38,086 bases of DNA from Herbaspirillum chlorophenolicum (GCF_001189955.1 NZ_LFLT01000041.1:1-38086); one strand, 5' to 3'. Positions 24,646 to 32,576 are shown, counted from the first letter of the stretch. The notes: generated from the letters alone by a model not told the origin. Translations and numbers: made by a program.

Positions 24646-25353
24646 ATGCCGGAACCGATACAGCGACGCAAGTTATACCAGGAAGTGCTGGAACGCCTGA
24701 TGGGCCGTATCCATGCGGGTGAATTTCCGCCGGATTCGCAACTGCCGTCCGAACGCGAACTGATGGAACAGTACGGCGTGGGCCGCCCCGCCGTGCGCGA
24801 GGCGCTGCAGGCGATGGAACGCTCCGGCTTCGTCGAGATCGCCCATGGCGAGCGTGCGCGCGTGGTCGACCCGACTGCCGACCGCCTGATCGCCCAGATC
24901 GCCGCCGGCGCCCAGCACTTGCTGCGCACCAAGCCCGACATGTTGAGGCACATGAAGGAAGCGCGCGTGTTCCTGGAAACCAGCACTGCCCGCATGGCCG
25001 CCGAGCGCGCCACGGAGGAGCAGGTGGCGCGCCTGCGCCAGGCGATCGAGGAGCACCGCGCCTCGATGGTCAATCTGGAAGAGTTCATCGAGCGCGACAT
25101 GGCTTTCCACCGCGAGATTGCCGACATCAGCGGCAATCCCATCTTTCCTTCCATCGTCGAATCGATGTTCCGCTGGGCCAGCGAGTTCTACACCACGCTG
25201 GTGCGCGCACCGGGCGCCGAGGAACTGACGCTGGCCGAACACCAGCGCATCGTCGACGCCATTGCCGCCCATGATGGGGATGCCGCCGCCGAGGCAATGC
25301 GCGCCCACCTTACGCGCGCCAACGAGCTATATCGGGCGCTGGGCCAGCAATAA
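24646..25353 (+). CDS. GntR/FadR-subfamily regulator, NanR-like
   Basis: 235 aa. The N-terminal winged HTH (LPSERELMEQYGVGRPAVRE, then EIAHGERARVVDP) and the C-terminal helical FCD effector domain, with likely metal ligands in ERDMAFHREIADISGNPIF and LAEHQRIVDAI, are clear. The HTH, the GERARV string and the GNPIF string resemble E. coli NanR closely. FCD domains bind small organic acids. It is the last gene of the apionate-type operon, 104 bp after the kinase, and its expected GGTATA site lies at 19378. I infer a repressor released by a sugar acid or its keto derivative. It converges on the LysR gene 24 bp away. Confidence 0.88.
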   Translation: MPEPIQRRKLYQEVLERLMGRIHAGEFPPDSQLPSERELMEQYGVGRPAVREALQAMERSGFVEIAHGERARVVDPTADRLIAQIAAGAQHLLRTKPDMLRHMKEARVFLETSTARMAAERATEEQVARLRQAIEEHRASMVNLEEFIERDMAFHREIADISGNPIFPSIVESMFRWASEFYTTLVRAPGAEELTLAEHQRIVDAIAAHDGDAAAEAMRAHLTRANELYRALGQQ

Positions 25354-25377
25354 GCGCATTGCGCCGCTCCCAGGGGC

Positions 25378-26277
25378 TTACTCCATCCAGAACTTCGCGC
25401 CAACTTCGCGCAACTGCTCCTGCATGAACTGCGTCACGCGCTCGACCCGTGCCAGGTCGCGCGTGTCGGCATGCGTCACCAGCCAGTAGGAACGGGTCAG
25501 GCGCACCTCGTCCGGCAGGACCCGCACCAGCGCGCTCTCGTTGCGCGCCATGAAGTGCGGCAGTACGCCGATGCCGGCGCCGCCGGCCAGTGCGGCCATC
25601 TGCGTGATCACGTTGGACACGCGCAGGTGGACGCTGATGTCGCGTGAGATCTGGGGCAGGTAGTCCAGCTCCGGCGTCCACATCAGGTCTTCCACGTAAC
25701 CGATCCAGTGCAGGCCGCCCAGGTCGGCGCGCTTGCGTATCTTGTGCTTGCGCGCCAGGTAGGACGGCGCTGCGTACAGGCCCAGCGCATAGTCCACCAG
25801 CTTCTTGGCATATACCCGACCTTGTGCCGGACGCGCCATGCTGACCGCCAGGTCGGCTTCGCGTTTGGTCAGGCTGAAGGAGCGCGGGTTGGCAACCAGT
25901 TCGATCTCCAGGCCCGGATGCGCGCCGGTCAGGCCCGCGATGCGCGGCGCCAGGAAATAGGTGCCGAAGCCTTCCGGCGTGCCGATGCGCACCGTGCCGG
26001 TCAGGCTGGCGGCGCCATCGTCGAGCGTGGCGCGCATGCGCAGCGCCAGTGTCTCGATCGCTTCGGCATCGCCGATCAGGCGCTCGCCTTCAGGCGTCAG
26101 CACGAAGCCGACCGTGCGCCGCTCGAACAGCGGCACACCCAGCGCCGCTTCCAGCGCGGAGATGCGGCGGCTGAGCGTGGAGTGGTCCACACCCAGCTGC
26201 TGCGCCGCCACCGTCAGGCGGCCGGCGCGCGCCATGGTGAGGAACGCCTGCAGGTCATTCCAGTTGAAGTCACCCAT
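25378..26277 (-). CDS. LysR-type transcriptional regulator
   Basis: 299 aa, standard length. The HTH (DLQAFLTMARAGRLTVAAQQ, then LGVDHSTLSRRISALEAALG and LFERRTVGFVLTPEG) is of the type found in LysR proteins that regulate neighbouring oxidoreductase or transport genes. The effector domain follows from about residue 90 (GTVRIGTPEGFGTYFLAP). It lies 32 bp downstream of the unrecognised gene at 26310 on the same strand, so the two are probably co-transcribed. It may act on the divergent promoter at 27177-27395. It shares only about 25 bp with the convergent GntR gene end, with no clear terminator. Confidence 0.88.
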   Translation of the reverse strand: MGDFNWNDLQAFLTMARAGRLTVAAQQLGVDHSTLSRRISALEAALGVPLFERRTVGFVLTPEGERLIGDAEAIETLALRMRATLDDGAASLTGTVRIGTPEGFGTYFLAPRIAGLTGAHPGLEIELVANPRSFSLTKREADLAVSMARPAQGRVYAKKLVDYALGLYAAPSYLARKHKIRKRADLGGLHWIGYVEDLMWTPELDYLPQISRDISVHLRVSNVITQMAALAGGAGIGVLPHFMARNESALVRVLPDEVRLTRSYWLVTHADTRDLARVERVTQFMQEQLREVGAKFWME

Positions 26278-26309
26278 GGGCCGAACTCCTCATCGCGATC
26301 CTTTCCTTT

Positions 26310-27176
26310 TCACTTGGGCTCATTGAGCATGCCGTGCCAGGTGGGCCGTTTTTCCTCGTGGTAGTGCGGACGCGTCGAAGGCGCCGACATGACCTTTTCG
26401 TCGGCCAGCACGGTGGTCGTCTTCAACGATGGCGGCCCGTTGTAACGGCGGCAGGCTTGGGCCGAGTTGCGGTTGTTGTGCATGTCCACCACCAGCCGGC
26501 GCTTTGCCTCGTGGCTCATCTGTGGCGTGGGCGCACGCGGCATGATCTTGGGCGGCAGTACCAGCGCGTCGCCCGGCGCCACCCATAGGTCGGCCAAGCT
26601 GATCTCGTCTACATACGGGCGCCAGCGCGCCACGGTGATCACCAGTGGCTGCGGCCCCTGCGAAAAGAAGATGTGCGCGAAGTTGTGGTATTCCAGGTCG
26701 GTGGCGTTCCAGGTCAGCAGCTCGCGGCTGCGGCCGTCGCCCAGGTAGGGCGATTCGTAGCCGGCCCACTTGCCGTAGGTGTAGTCCGACATCACCAGGC
26801 CGTCGTAGATGAAGCGTATGCATTCGCCGTTGCGCAGCAGCGTGGCGCCGAAGGCCTGCGCGTTTTCCGGTGTGGCCGGCAGCGGTTCGTAGCGCACTTC
26901 GGAGACGCCGAAGTCGAATTCGGTGATCGTGTAGGCGGGGTAGTCCTTGGGCGTGATCTGGCGTTGCCAGTGGGTGATGTTGCGGTAGGTCACGCCGCGT
27001 TCCAGCGCCGGATCATCCGGCGCCAGTTCGATCAGGTGGCCGTGGGCGACTTTGCTTTGCCGGCCGTGGCCGTTGTCATTGACCATGTACGGGAATGCCT
27101 TCGTATCTTGCAGCGGCGCCGAGGCGCCGTCGGCAATGAACAGCACCGGATCGAAACAACTCAGGTCTTGCGTCAT
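26310..27176 (-). CDS. Unrecognised soluble protein in a catabolic context
   Basis: 288 aa that I cannot place in a family. Codon use is normal for the genome, there is no signal peptide or membrane segment, and the sequence is rich in His, Tyr, Asp and Trp, as in metal-dependent or cofactor enzymes: YRNITHWQRQITPKDYPAY, FIYDGLVMSDYTYGKWAGYE, DLEYHNFAHIFFSQGPQ and a C-terminal PHYHEEKRPTWHGML. ATG at 27176 has AAGGGGAAC on the minus strand. It is divergent from the Rossmann/SAF oxidoreductase and co-directional with a LysR gene, so it probably belongs to the same pathway. A cupin-like or isomerase role is possible but unproven. Confidence 0.75.
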   Translation of the reverse strand: MTQDLSCFDPVLFIADGASAPLQDTKAFPYMVNDNGHGRQSKVAHGHLIELAPDDPALERGVTYRNITHWQRQITPKDYPAYTITEFDFGVSEVRYEPLPATPENAQAFGATLLRNGECIRFIYDGLVMSDYTYGKWAGYESPYLGDGRSRELLTWNATDLEYHNFAHIFFSQGPQPLVITVARWRPYVDEISLADLWVAPGDALVLPPKIMPRAPTPQMSHEAKRRLVVDMHNNRNSAQACRRYNGPPSLKTTTVLADEKVMSAPSTRPHYHEEKRPTWHGMLNEPK

Positions 27177-27271
27177 GCGTTCCCCTTGTCTTGTGCGTGG
27201 CTGGTTGGCTGATGCCGGCGTTTCTTTCCTCGCGTGCCGACGATGTGGATTTTCGCACAGACTGCTTTCGA

Positions 27272-27287
27272 TTTTCCATATTGGATT
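27272..27287. promoter_or_regulatory. Candidate IclR-like operator in a divergent promoter
   Basis: TTTTCCATATTGGATT contains TCCA-TAT-TGGA (27275-27285) and resembles the TTCC...GGAA type of IclR-family sites. It lies in the 219-bp region between the divergent genes at 26310 and 27396. No IclR gene is in the window, and the co-directional LysR could be the actual regulator. Confidence 0.35.
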
Positions 27288-27395
27288 GCGAAAATGGCGG
27301 TGCTATCTTTCCCTTCGGCAGGCGGCACGAGGCGCATCGGCGCACCCGGCAGCGCCGCCCTGCAATCAATCAACGATATAACGGAGACAAAAGAC

Positions 27396-28772
27396 ATGTC
27401 GCTCATCAGGCAATTGAAGGCGCGCGCCGCCAATGGAAAACCCGTCCGCGTCGGCGTCATCGGCGCCGGCAAGTTCGGCTCCATGTACCTGTCGCAAGCC
27501 CCGCGCACCCCGGGCATCCACCTGGTCGCCGTGGCCGACCTCTCGCCGCAGCGCGCCCGCGCCTCGCTGGCGCGCGTGGGCTGGGAAGAACCGCGCTACC
27601 AGGCCAAGTCGCTGCAGGAGGCCGTGCGCACCGGCGGCACCTTCATCACCGACGATGCCGACGCCATGATCGCCAGCGATGCGGTCGATATCGTGATCGA
27701 CGCCACCGGCAGCCCGGCGGCCGGCATCCACCACGCACTGCTGTGCTGCGAGCACAAGAAACACATCATCATGGTCAACGTTGAAGCCGACGTGCTGGCC
27801 GGCCCTTACCTGGCGCGCCGCGCAGAGGAGGCCGGCATCATCTATTCGATGGCCTCGGGCGACCAGCCGGCGCTGATCGCCGAACTGGTGGACTGGGCGC
27901 GCACTATCGGCATGGAAGTGATCTGCGCCGGCAAGGGCACCAAGTACCTGCCGATTTATCACCAGTCGACACCGGATACGGTGTGGGGCCATTACGGCTT
28001 CTCGGAAGAGCAGGTGGCCGGCGGCGACTTCAACGCGCAGATGTTCAACTCCTTCCTCGACGGCACCAAGTCGGCGCTGGAAATGGCGGCGGTCTCCAAC
28101 GGCTGCGAGCTGGTGCCGCCGACCGATGGCCTGATGTTCCCGGCCTGTGGCGTGGACGACATGCCGACCCTGCTGCGCCCGCAGTCCGATGGCGGCATCC
28201 TGCAGCAGCGCGGCACGGTGGAAGTGCTGTCTTCGCTGGAGCGCGACGGCCGTCCGGTGTTCCGCGACCTGCGCTGGGGCGTGTACGCCGTGTTCGAGGC
28301 GCCCAGCCAGTACGTCAAGGACTGCTTCGCCCAGTACGGACTGAAGACCGATGCCAGCGGCCGCTTCGCCGCCACTTACAAGCCCTATCACCTGATCGGC
28401 CTGGAGCTGGGCATCTCGGTGGCGTCCATTGCCGTGCGCAACGAAGCCACCGGCGCCACCACCAACTGGAGCGGCGACGTCGCGGCCACCGCCAAGCGCG
28501 CGCTCAAGGCCGGCGAGAAGCTGGACGGCGAGGGCGGTTTCACCGTCTACGGCAAGCTGATGCCGGCGGCCGACTCGCTGCGCGTGGGCGCGTTGCCGAT
28601 CGGGCTGGCGCACAACATGGTGCTCAAGAACGACATCCCTGCCGGCCAGGCGGTGCGCTGGAGCGATGTCGACTTCGACGCCAGCAAGGAAGCGGTGCGC
28701 GTGCGCCGCGAGATGGAAGCCATCTTCGCGCGCGAACTGGGCATCGTCACCGAGCACAAGAAGGCGGCGTAA
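27396..28772 (+). CDS. NAD(P)-binding oxidoreductase with C-terminal SAF domain
   Basis: 458 aa. The N-terminus is a Rossmann fold (VRVGVIGAGKFGSMYLSQAP, Gly23/25/28) resembling homoserine dehydrogenase, with DIVIDATGSPAAG and MVNVEADVLAGPYLARRAEE. The C-terminal part (GGFTVYGKLMPAADSLRVGA, then NMVLKNDIPAGQAVRWSDVD) is a SAF-like domain, which is why such genes are often mislabelled FlgA. This class recurs in sugar and polyol catabolic clusters, but I know no firm reaction. ATG at 27396 follows ACGGAGAC; an open frame extends upstream without a binding site. A strong terminator at 28842 follows, and an MFS carrier comes next. Confidence 0.85.
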   Translation: MSLIRQLKARAANGKPVRVGVIGAGKFGSMYLSQAPRTPGIHLVAVADLSPQRARASLARVGWEEPRYQAKSLQEAVRTGGTFITDDADAMIASDAVDIVIDATGSPAAGIHHALLCCEHKKHIIMVNVEADVLAGPYLARRAEEAGIIYSMASGDQPALIAELVDWARTIGMEVICAGKGTKYLPIYHQSTPDTVWGHYGFSEEQVAGGDFNAQMFNSFLDGTKSALEMAAVSNGCELVPPTDGLMFPACGVDDMPTLLRPQSDGGILQQRGTVEVLSSLERDGRPVFRDLRWGVYAVFEAPSQYVKDCFAQYGLKTDASGRFAATYKPYHLIGLELGISVASIAVRNEATGATTNWSGDVAATAKRALKAGEKLDGEGGFTVYGKLMPAADSLRVGALPIGLAHNMVLKNDIPAGQAVRWSDVDFDASKEAVRVRREMEAIFARELGIVTEHKKAA

Positions 28773-28841
28773 CAAGACCGCATCCAGCATTTCCAGACAG
28801 TCCACAGCACCCGGCCCGGCCGGGACTGCAAGGTTTCTCCC

Positions 28842-28875
28842 TTGATGCGGCGCCGGCTGGCCGCATCAATTTTTT
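28842..28875 (+). terminator. Rho-independent terminator after the SAF oxidoreductase gene
   Basis: TTGATGCGGC (28842-28851) and GCCGCATCAA (28860-28869) form a perfect 10-bp stem around an 8-nt loop, followed by six T. It separates the oxidoreductase from the MFS gene 130 bp further on. Confidence 0.93.
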
Positions 28876-28904
28876 GCATTCGTAGACAGCCGGAAGGAAA
28901 CAAG

Positions 28905-28928
28905 AAAAAGCGCAGGCAATACCTGCGC
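28905..28928 (-). terminator. Hairpin oriented as a minus-strand terminator
   Basis: GCGCAGG (28910-28916) and CCTGCGC (28922-28928) pair perfectly around CAATA. Five A at 28905-28909 read as a T tract only on the minus strand. No minus-strand gene lies to its right nearby, so it may block antisense transcription or act as a 5'-leader hairpin of the MFS mRNA. Confidence 0.55.
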
Positions 28929-29005
28929 CTTCCGTACGCCATCACATCAAAAGCCCTATCCAATCAACCTCAATCAAGCCCGGACAAAAGGGCACAGGAG
29001 GAGAC

Positions 29006-30310
29006 ATGACTCAACATACACTCGCCCATCCCGGCGATCAGGCCGGGCGTCTCGACGTCTATCGCAAGATCACCTGGCGCATCATGCCGTTCATCGTGCT
29101 GTGCTATCTGTGCGCTTACCTGGATCGCGTCAACGTCGGCTTCGCCAAGCTGCAGATGATGAACGACCTCAAGTTCACCGACGCCATCTATGGCCTTGGC
29201 GCCGGTATCTTCTTCATCGGCTATTTCATCTTCGAGGTGCCCAGCAACCTGATCCTGCACAAGGTCGGCGCACGCCGCTGGATCGCCCGCATCATGATCA
29301 CCTGGGCCATCATCTCGGCGGCTACGCTGTTCGTGCAGACGCCGACCCAGTTCTACGTGGTGCGCTTCCTGCTGGGCGTGGCGGAGGCCGGTTTCTCGCC
29401 GGGCATCATGCTGTACCTGACCTACTGGTTCCCGGCCAAGAAGCGCGGCTTTGCACTGGGCTTCTACTACATTGCGATTCCGCTGGCAGGCGTGGTGGGC
29501 GGGCCGCTGTCGGGCTGGATCCTGGACGCATTCGGGCAATCCAGCGTGATGCGCGGCTGGCAGTGGCTGTTCCTGATCGAGGCGATCCCTTCGCTGCTGG
29601 CCGGTATCGCCGTACTGTTCCTGATGGTGGACAAGCCGGAACAGGCGCAATGGCTGACCTCGGAAGAAAAGCGCAACGTGATCGAGGAAATCAGGCGCGA
29701 AGACAGCGCCAAGACTACCCACGGCAGCTCGGCCTCATTCATCAGGGACAGCCGCCTGTGGAAGCTGTGCCTGGTGTACTTCTGCCAGATCATCGGCCTG
29801 TACGGCATCAGTTTCTGGCTGCCGTCGATCATCAAGGGCGCCGGCATCAGCGACAACACCATGATCGGCTGGCTGTCGGCGATTCCTTACTTCATCGCCA
29901 TTCCGGCCATCATCCTGACCGGCATCAGCGCCGACCGCTTGCGTTCGCGCCGCATGCACTTTTCGGTGGCACTGGTGATCGGCGCCATCGGCCTGGCTTT
30001 CAGCGGCTATGTGGGCCGTGATCCGACGCTGGCCATCATCGGCCTGTCGGTCGGCACCGCAGGCACCTTGTCGGCGCTGTCGCTGTTCTGGGGCATCCCG
30101 TCGGCTTTCCTGGCCGGCACCTCGGCCGCAGCCGGCATCGCTACCATCAACTGCGTGGGCAACCTGGCCGGTTTCGTTTCGCCTTACATGGTGGGCTGGC
30201 TCAACGACACCACCGGCAACGTCAAGATCGGCCTGTACGCGGTGGCCGCCTTCATGGTGCTGGGGGCGCTGCTGGTGCGCATGATTTCGGCGAAGTTCGC
30301 GGATCAGTAG
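29006..30310 (+). CDS. MFS transporter, ACS family
   Basis: 434 aa, 12 predicted helices. Signature segments: CAYLDRVNVGFAKLQMMNDL, GAGIFFIGYFIFEVPSNLIL, FLLGVAEAGFSPGIMLYLTY, FPAKKRGFALG and VDKPEQAQWLTSEEKRNVIE. It is closest in layout to tartrate/phthalate/aldonate carriers of the ACS family and is a sister of the carrier at 14847. ATG at 29006 has an ideal AGGAGGAGAC site. It follows the SAF oxidoreductase behind a terminator and probably imports that pathway's substrate. No gene downstream is clearly co-transcribed. Confidence 0.9.
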   Translation: MTQHTLAHPGDQAGRLDVYRKITWRIMPFIVLCYLCAYLDRVNVGFAKLQMMNDLKFTDAIYGLGAGIFFIGYFIFEVPSNLILHKVGARRWIARIMITWAIISAATLFVQTPTQFYVVRFLLGVAEAGFSPGIMLYLTYWFPAKKRGFALGFYYIAIPLAGVVGGPLSGWILDAFGQSSVMRGWQWLFLIEAIPSLLAGIAVLFLMVDKPEQAQWLTSEEKRNVIEEIRREDSAKTTHGSSASFIRDSRLWKLCLVYFCQIIGLYGISFWLPSIIKGAGISDNTMIGWLSAIPYFIAIPAIILTGISADRLRSRRMHFSVALVIGAIGLAFSGYVGRDPTLAIIGLSVGTAGTLSALSLFWGIPSAFLAGTSAAAGIATINCVGNLAGFVSPYMVGWLNDTTGNVKIGLYAVAAFMVLGALLVRMISAKFADQ

Positions 30311-30405
30311 GGCAGGCTTCGCCTTTATTTCACCCGGTTCCGGTTCTCGCATGCATGGCGCGCATGCCAGTACGCGCAAATCTCGTTTGAATCTGGCCGG
30401 GCTTG

Positions 30406-30437
30406 GCGTTTCAATGATCGTCCGATCATTGAAACGC
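30406..30437. promoter_or_regulatory. 32-bp near-perfect palindrome, TetR-like operator
   Basis: GCGTTTCAATGATCG (30406-30420) and CGATCATTGAAACGC (30423-30437) are perfect 15-bp inverted repeats separated only by TC. With a 2-bp centre it is a protein-binding site, not an RNA hairpin. Length and the TGATCG-N2-CGATCA core fit TetR-family operators. It ends 8 bp before the assigned MFS start at 30446. No tetR gene is present in the window. Confidence 0.75.
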
Positions 30438-30445
30438 GCCATGCC

Positions 30446-31696
30446 ATGCCATCTGCATCTTCCTCTGCATCCCCTTTTGCAAGCCGCAGGATTTACCTGG
30501 TCGTCGCTGCCGGCGCCGCGGTGATGAGCATGGCGCTGGGCGCACGCCAGACTTTCGGCCTGTTCATCAGCCCGCTGTCCTATGACTATGGCTTGCCGGT
30601 CACGCTGATTGCTTTCGCCATCGCCTTGCACAACCTGGTATGGGGATTCGCCCAGCCGCTGGCAGGCGCGGCGACCGACCGTTACGGCCCGGCGCCGGTG
30701 GTGGCATTTGGCGCCGTCGCTTATGCCGCCGGCCTGGCGATGACCGCGCTGGCGCCGAACGGCGTCGTGCTGGTGCTCGGCATGGGAGTGTTCATCGGGA
30801 TCGGCATCAGTTGCACCAGTTTCGGCGTCGTGCTGACGGCAGTCGGCCGCAGCGTGGCGCCCGAGAAGCGCAGCATGGCGATGGGCCTGGCCAGTGCCGG
30901 CGGGTCGCTGGGCCAGGTATTGATGGTGCCGCTGGTGCAGGGGATGCGTTCGATGTCGGGCATTACCGTGGCCTTGTTGGTCTTGGCGCTGCTGGTGCTG
31001 GCGGTGGCGCCGCTGGGCCTGGTTCTGGGGCGTCCCTCGCGCGCTGCCGCGGCCGCCGATCCCGGGTTGAATTTCTCGCTGAAGGAAGTGGTGTTGCAGG
31101 CCTGCCGGCATCGCGGCTATCGGCTGTTGACGATAGGCTTTTTCGCCTGCGGCTTCCAACTGGCTTTCATCGCCACGCATTTGCCGGGCTACCTGGAGCT
31201 GTGCCATATGCCCATGGGGCTGGCGGCTACGGCGCTGGCGCTGATCGGCCTGTTCAATATGGCCGGTAGCTGGACCTGCGGCTGGCTGGGCGGGCGTTTT
31301 CGCCAGCATCATGTGCTGGGCTGGCTGTATCTGGTGCGCAGCGCCGCCATCGGCCTGTTTTTCGTGCTGCCCAAGACGCCGTTCTCGGTGGCCGCGTTCG
31401 CCGCCGTCATGGGGCTGGCCTGGCTGGGAACGGTGCCGCTCACGACCGGGCTGGTGGCGCGCATCTTCGGTACGCGCCATATGGGAACGTTGTTCGGCGT
31501 GTGCTTCCTGAGCCACCAGCTCGGGTCTTTTCTGGGCGTATGGCTGGGCGGGCTGGTGCTGGACCTGACCGGGTCGTATTCGCTGCTGTGGGGCGCCACC
31601 TTCGCCGCGGGCGTGCTGGCGGCGGTGCTGCATTTCCCGATAGATGACCGCAGCGTGGAACGGCCGTCCACGCCGGATTCTCCTGTGCATGCCTGA
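30446..31696 (+). CDS. MFS transporter
   Basis: 416 aa with 12 hydrophobic segments. MALGARQTFGLFISPLSYDY in helix 1 and FAQPLAGAATDRYGP after helix 2 are typical of the MFS group that includes monocarboxylate/oxalate-like carriers and drug-efflux relatives (YbfB/MCT-like). FATRHMG-type loops (IFGTRHMGTLFGVCFLSHQL) support this. It lacks the ACS signature of the other carriers in the window. Start: ATG at 30446, with another ATG out of frame at 30441, and no ribosome binding site. The operator palindrome ends directly upstream, so the mRNA may be leaderless or nearly so. Import or export cannot be decided. Confidence 0.87.
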   Translation: MPSASSSASPFASRRIYLVVAAGAAVMSMALGARQTFGLFISPLSYDYGLPVTLIAFAIALHNLVWGFAQPLAGAATDRYGPAPVVAFGAVAYAAGLAMTALAPNGVVLVLGMGVFIGIGISCTSFGVVLTAVGRSVAPEKRSMAMGLASAGGSLGQVLMVPLVQGMRSMSGITVALLVLALLVLAVAPLGLVLGRPSRAAAAADPGLNFSLKEVVLQACRHRGYRLLTIGFFACGFQLAFIATHLPGYLELCHMPMGLAATALALIGLFNMAGSWTCGWLGGRFRQHHVLGWLYLVRSAAIGLFFVLPKTPFSVAAFAAVMGLAWLGTVPLTTGLVARIFGTRHMGTLFGVCFLSHQLGSFLGVWLGGLVLDLTGSYSLLWGATFAAGVLAAVLHFPIDDRSVERPSTPDSPVHA

Positions 31697-31776
31697 GTGC
31701 GCCGCGTTAACATAACGGGTTGCCGGCGCAGATGCGCCGATGTTGAGGTTTCCTGTTCTGTTTTCGAGAGGCTGTC

Positions 31777-31860
31777 ATGTTTTCCCATCTTTCCCCCTAT
31801 GCCGGCGACCGCCAGGCGGTGGCGCAATTTGAAGCAATGCCGGAGGTGCCGCGTGGCTGA
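31777..31860 (+). pseudogene. 27-aa ORF with a TyrB-like N-terminus (remnant or leader peptide)
   Basis: ATG at 31777 with GAGAGG upstream starts MFSHLSPYAGDRQAVAQFEA and ends at TGA 31858-31860. The first 11 residues resemble the N-terminus of aromatic/aspartate aminotransferases (TyrB type, '...YAGD' at the same place), then similarity stops. It overlaps the GTG start of the YitT gene by 8 bp. It could be the 5' stump of a deleted tyrB or a translated leader that couples to yitT. Confidence 0.4.
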
Positions 31861-32476
31861 GGCGGTATCCAAGGCGCCGGCCGATGTGCGCCACAAGGGA
31901 TATGAGGATGCGCTGGCGCTGGTGATCGGCACGCTGTTCGTCTCGCTGGGGGTGAACATGTACAGCCATGTGGGACTCCTGACCGGCAGCACCGCGGGGC
32001 TGGCCTTCCTGGTGCATTACCTGACGGGATGGCCGTTCGGCGTGGTGTTCTTCACCATCAACATCCCGTTCTACTACTTCGCCTTCCGCCGCATGGGCTT
32101 GCGTTTCATGGGCAAGACTTTCTGTGCGGTGGCGCTGGTGTCGGGATTTTCGCTGTTGCATCCGCAGTTCATCGCGTATGAGAAGCTCAACCTGTTTTAT
32201 TGCGCCATCCTCGGCGGCTTGCTGATGGGCACGGGCTTCGTGATGCTGTTTCGCCATGGCGCCAGCCTGGGCGGCATCAATGTGGTGACGCTGTTCCTGC
32301 AGGACCGTTACGGCCTGCGCGCGGGCAAGCTGCAGATGGGGGTGGATGTGGTGATCGTGCTGGCTTCGCTGTTCGTGGTCACGCCGACGGTACTGCTGGC
32401 GTCGATCGCCGGTGCGGTGGCGGCCAACCTGGTGATCGCGCTGAACCATCGCCCCGGCAGGTACATGGGAATGTAA
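31853..32476 (+). CDS. YitT-family integral membrane protein
   Basis: 207-aa inner-membrane protein of the YitT/DUF161 family. Visible features are the first helix ALVIGTLFVSLGVNMYSHVG, the glycine-rich LLTGSTAGLAFLVHYLTGWP, INIPFYYFAFRRMGLRFMGK and the RHGASLGGINVVTLFLQ loop. The family's function is not established; a transport role is often assumed. I chose GTG at 31853 because CGGAGG at 31841-31846 lies 6 nt upstream. The open frame before it codes for an implausible Arg/Cys-rich string. A terminator at 32547 follows. Confidence 0.85.
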   Translation: MAEAVSKAPADVRHKGYEDALALVIGTLFVSLGVNMYSHVGLLTGSTAGLAFLVHYLTGWPFGVVFFTINIPFYYFAFRRMGLRFMGKTFCAVALVSGFSLLHPQFIAYEKLNLFYCAILGGLLMGTGFVMLFRHGASLGGINVVTLFLQDRYGLRAGKLQMGVDVVIVLASLFVVTPTVLLASIAGAVAANLVIALNHRPGRYMGM

Positions 32477-32492
32477 AGCGGTATCGGGTCCG

Positions 32493-32522
32493 CCGTCGTC
32501 CTGGCGAAAACCGGGACGACGG
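32493..32522. repeat. REP-like extragenic palindrome
   Basis: CCGTCGTCC (32493-32501) and GGACGACGG (32514-32522) form a perfect 9-bp stem extended by three further pairs (one wobble) to a CGAAAA loop. Its TCCTGGCGAAAA core matches the GAAA-loop hairpin at 19208-19225, pointing to a dispersed repeat family lying between genes. Confidence 0.6.
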
Positions 32523-32546
32523 CAATCAGCAGAGGCAGATGTATTG

Positions 32547-32571
32547 AAGAGCACCTGTGGGGTGCTCTTTT
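32547..32571 (+). terminator. Rho-independent terminator of the yitT gene
   Basis: AAGAGCACC (32547-32555) and GGTGCTCTT (32561-32569) pair perfectly around TGTGG and run into TTTT. It lies between the convergent yitT and flavoprotein genes; the T tract is on the plus strand only. Confidence 0.8.
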
Positions 32572-32576
32572 GTATT

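Noticed and set aside
27396..28772. Annotation as flagellar protein FlgA
   Set aside because: Only the C-terminal SAF-like domain resembles FlgA; the protein is a cytoplasmic Rossmann oxidoreductase without signal peptide and no flagellar gene is near.
29735..31690. 651-codon open frame on the minus strand
   Set aside because: Antisense to two MFS genes; its Gln/His/Arg-rich composition is not protein-like.
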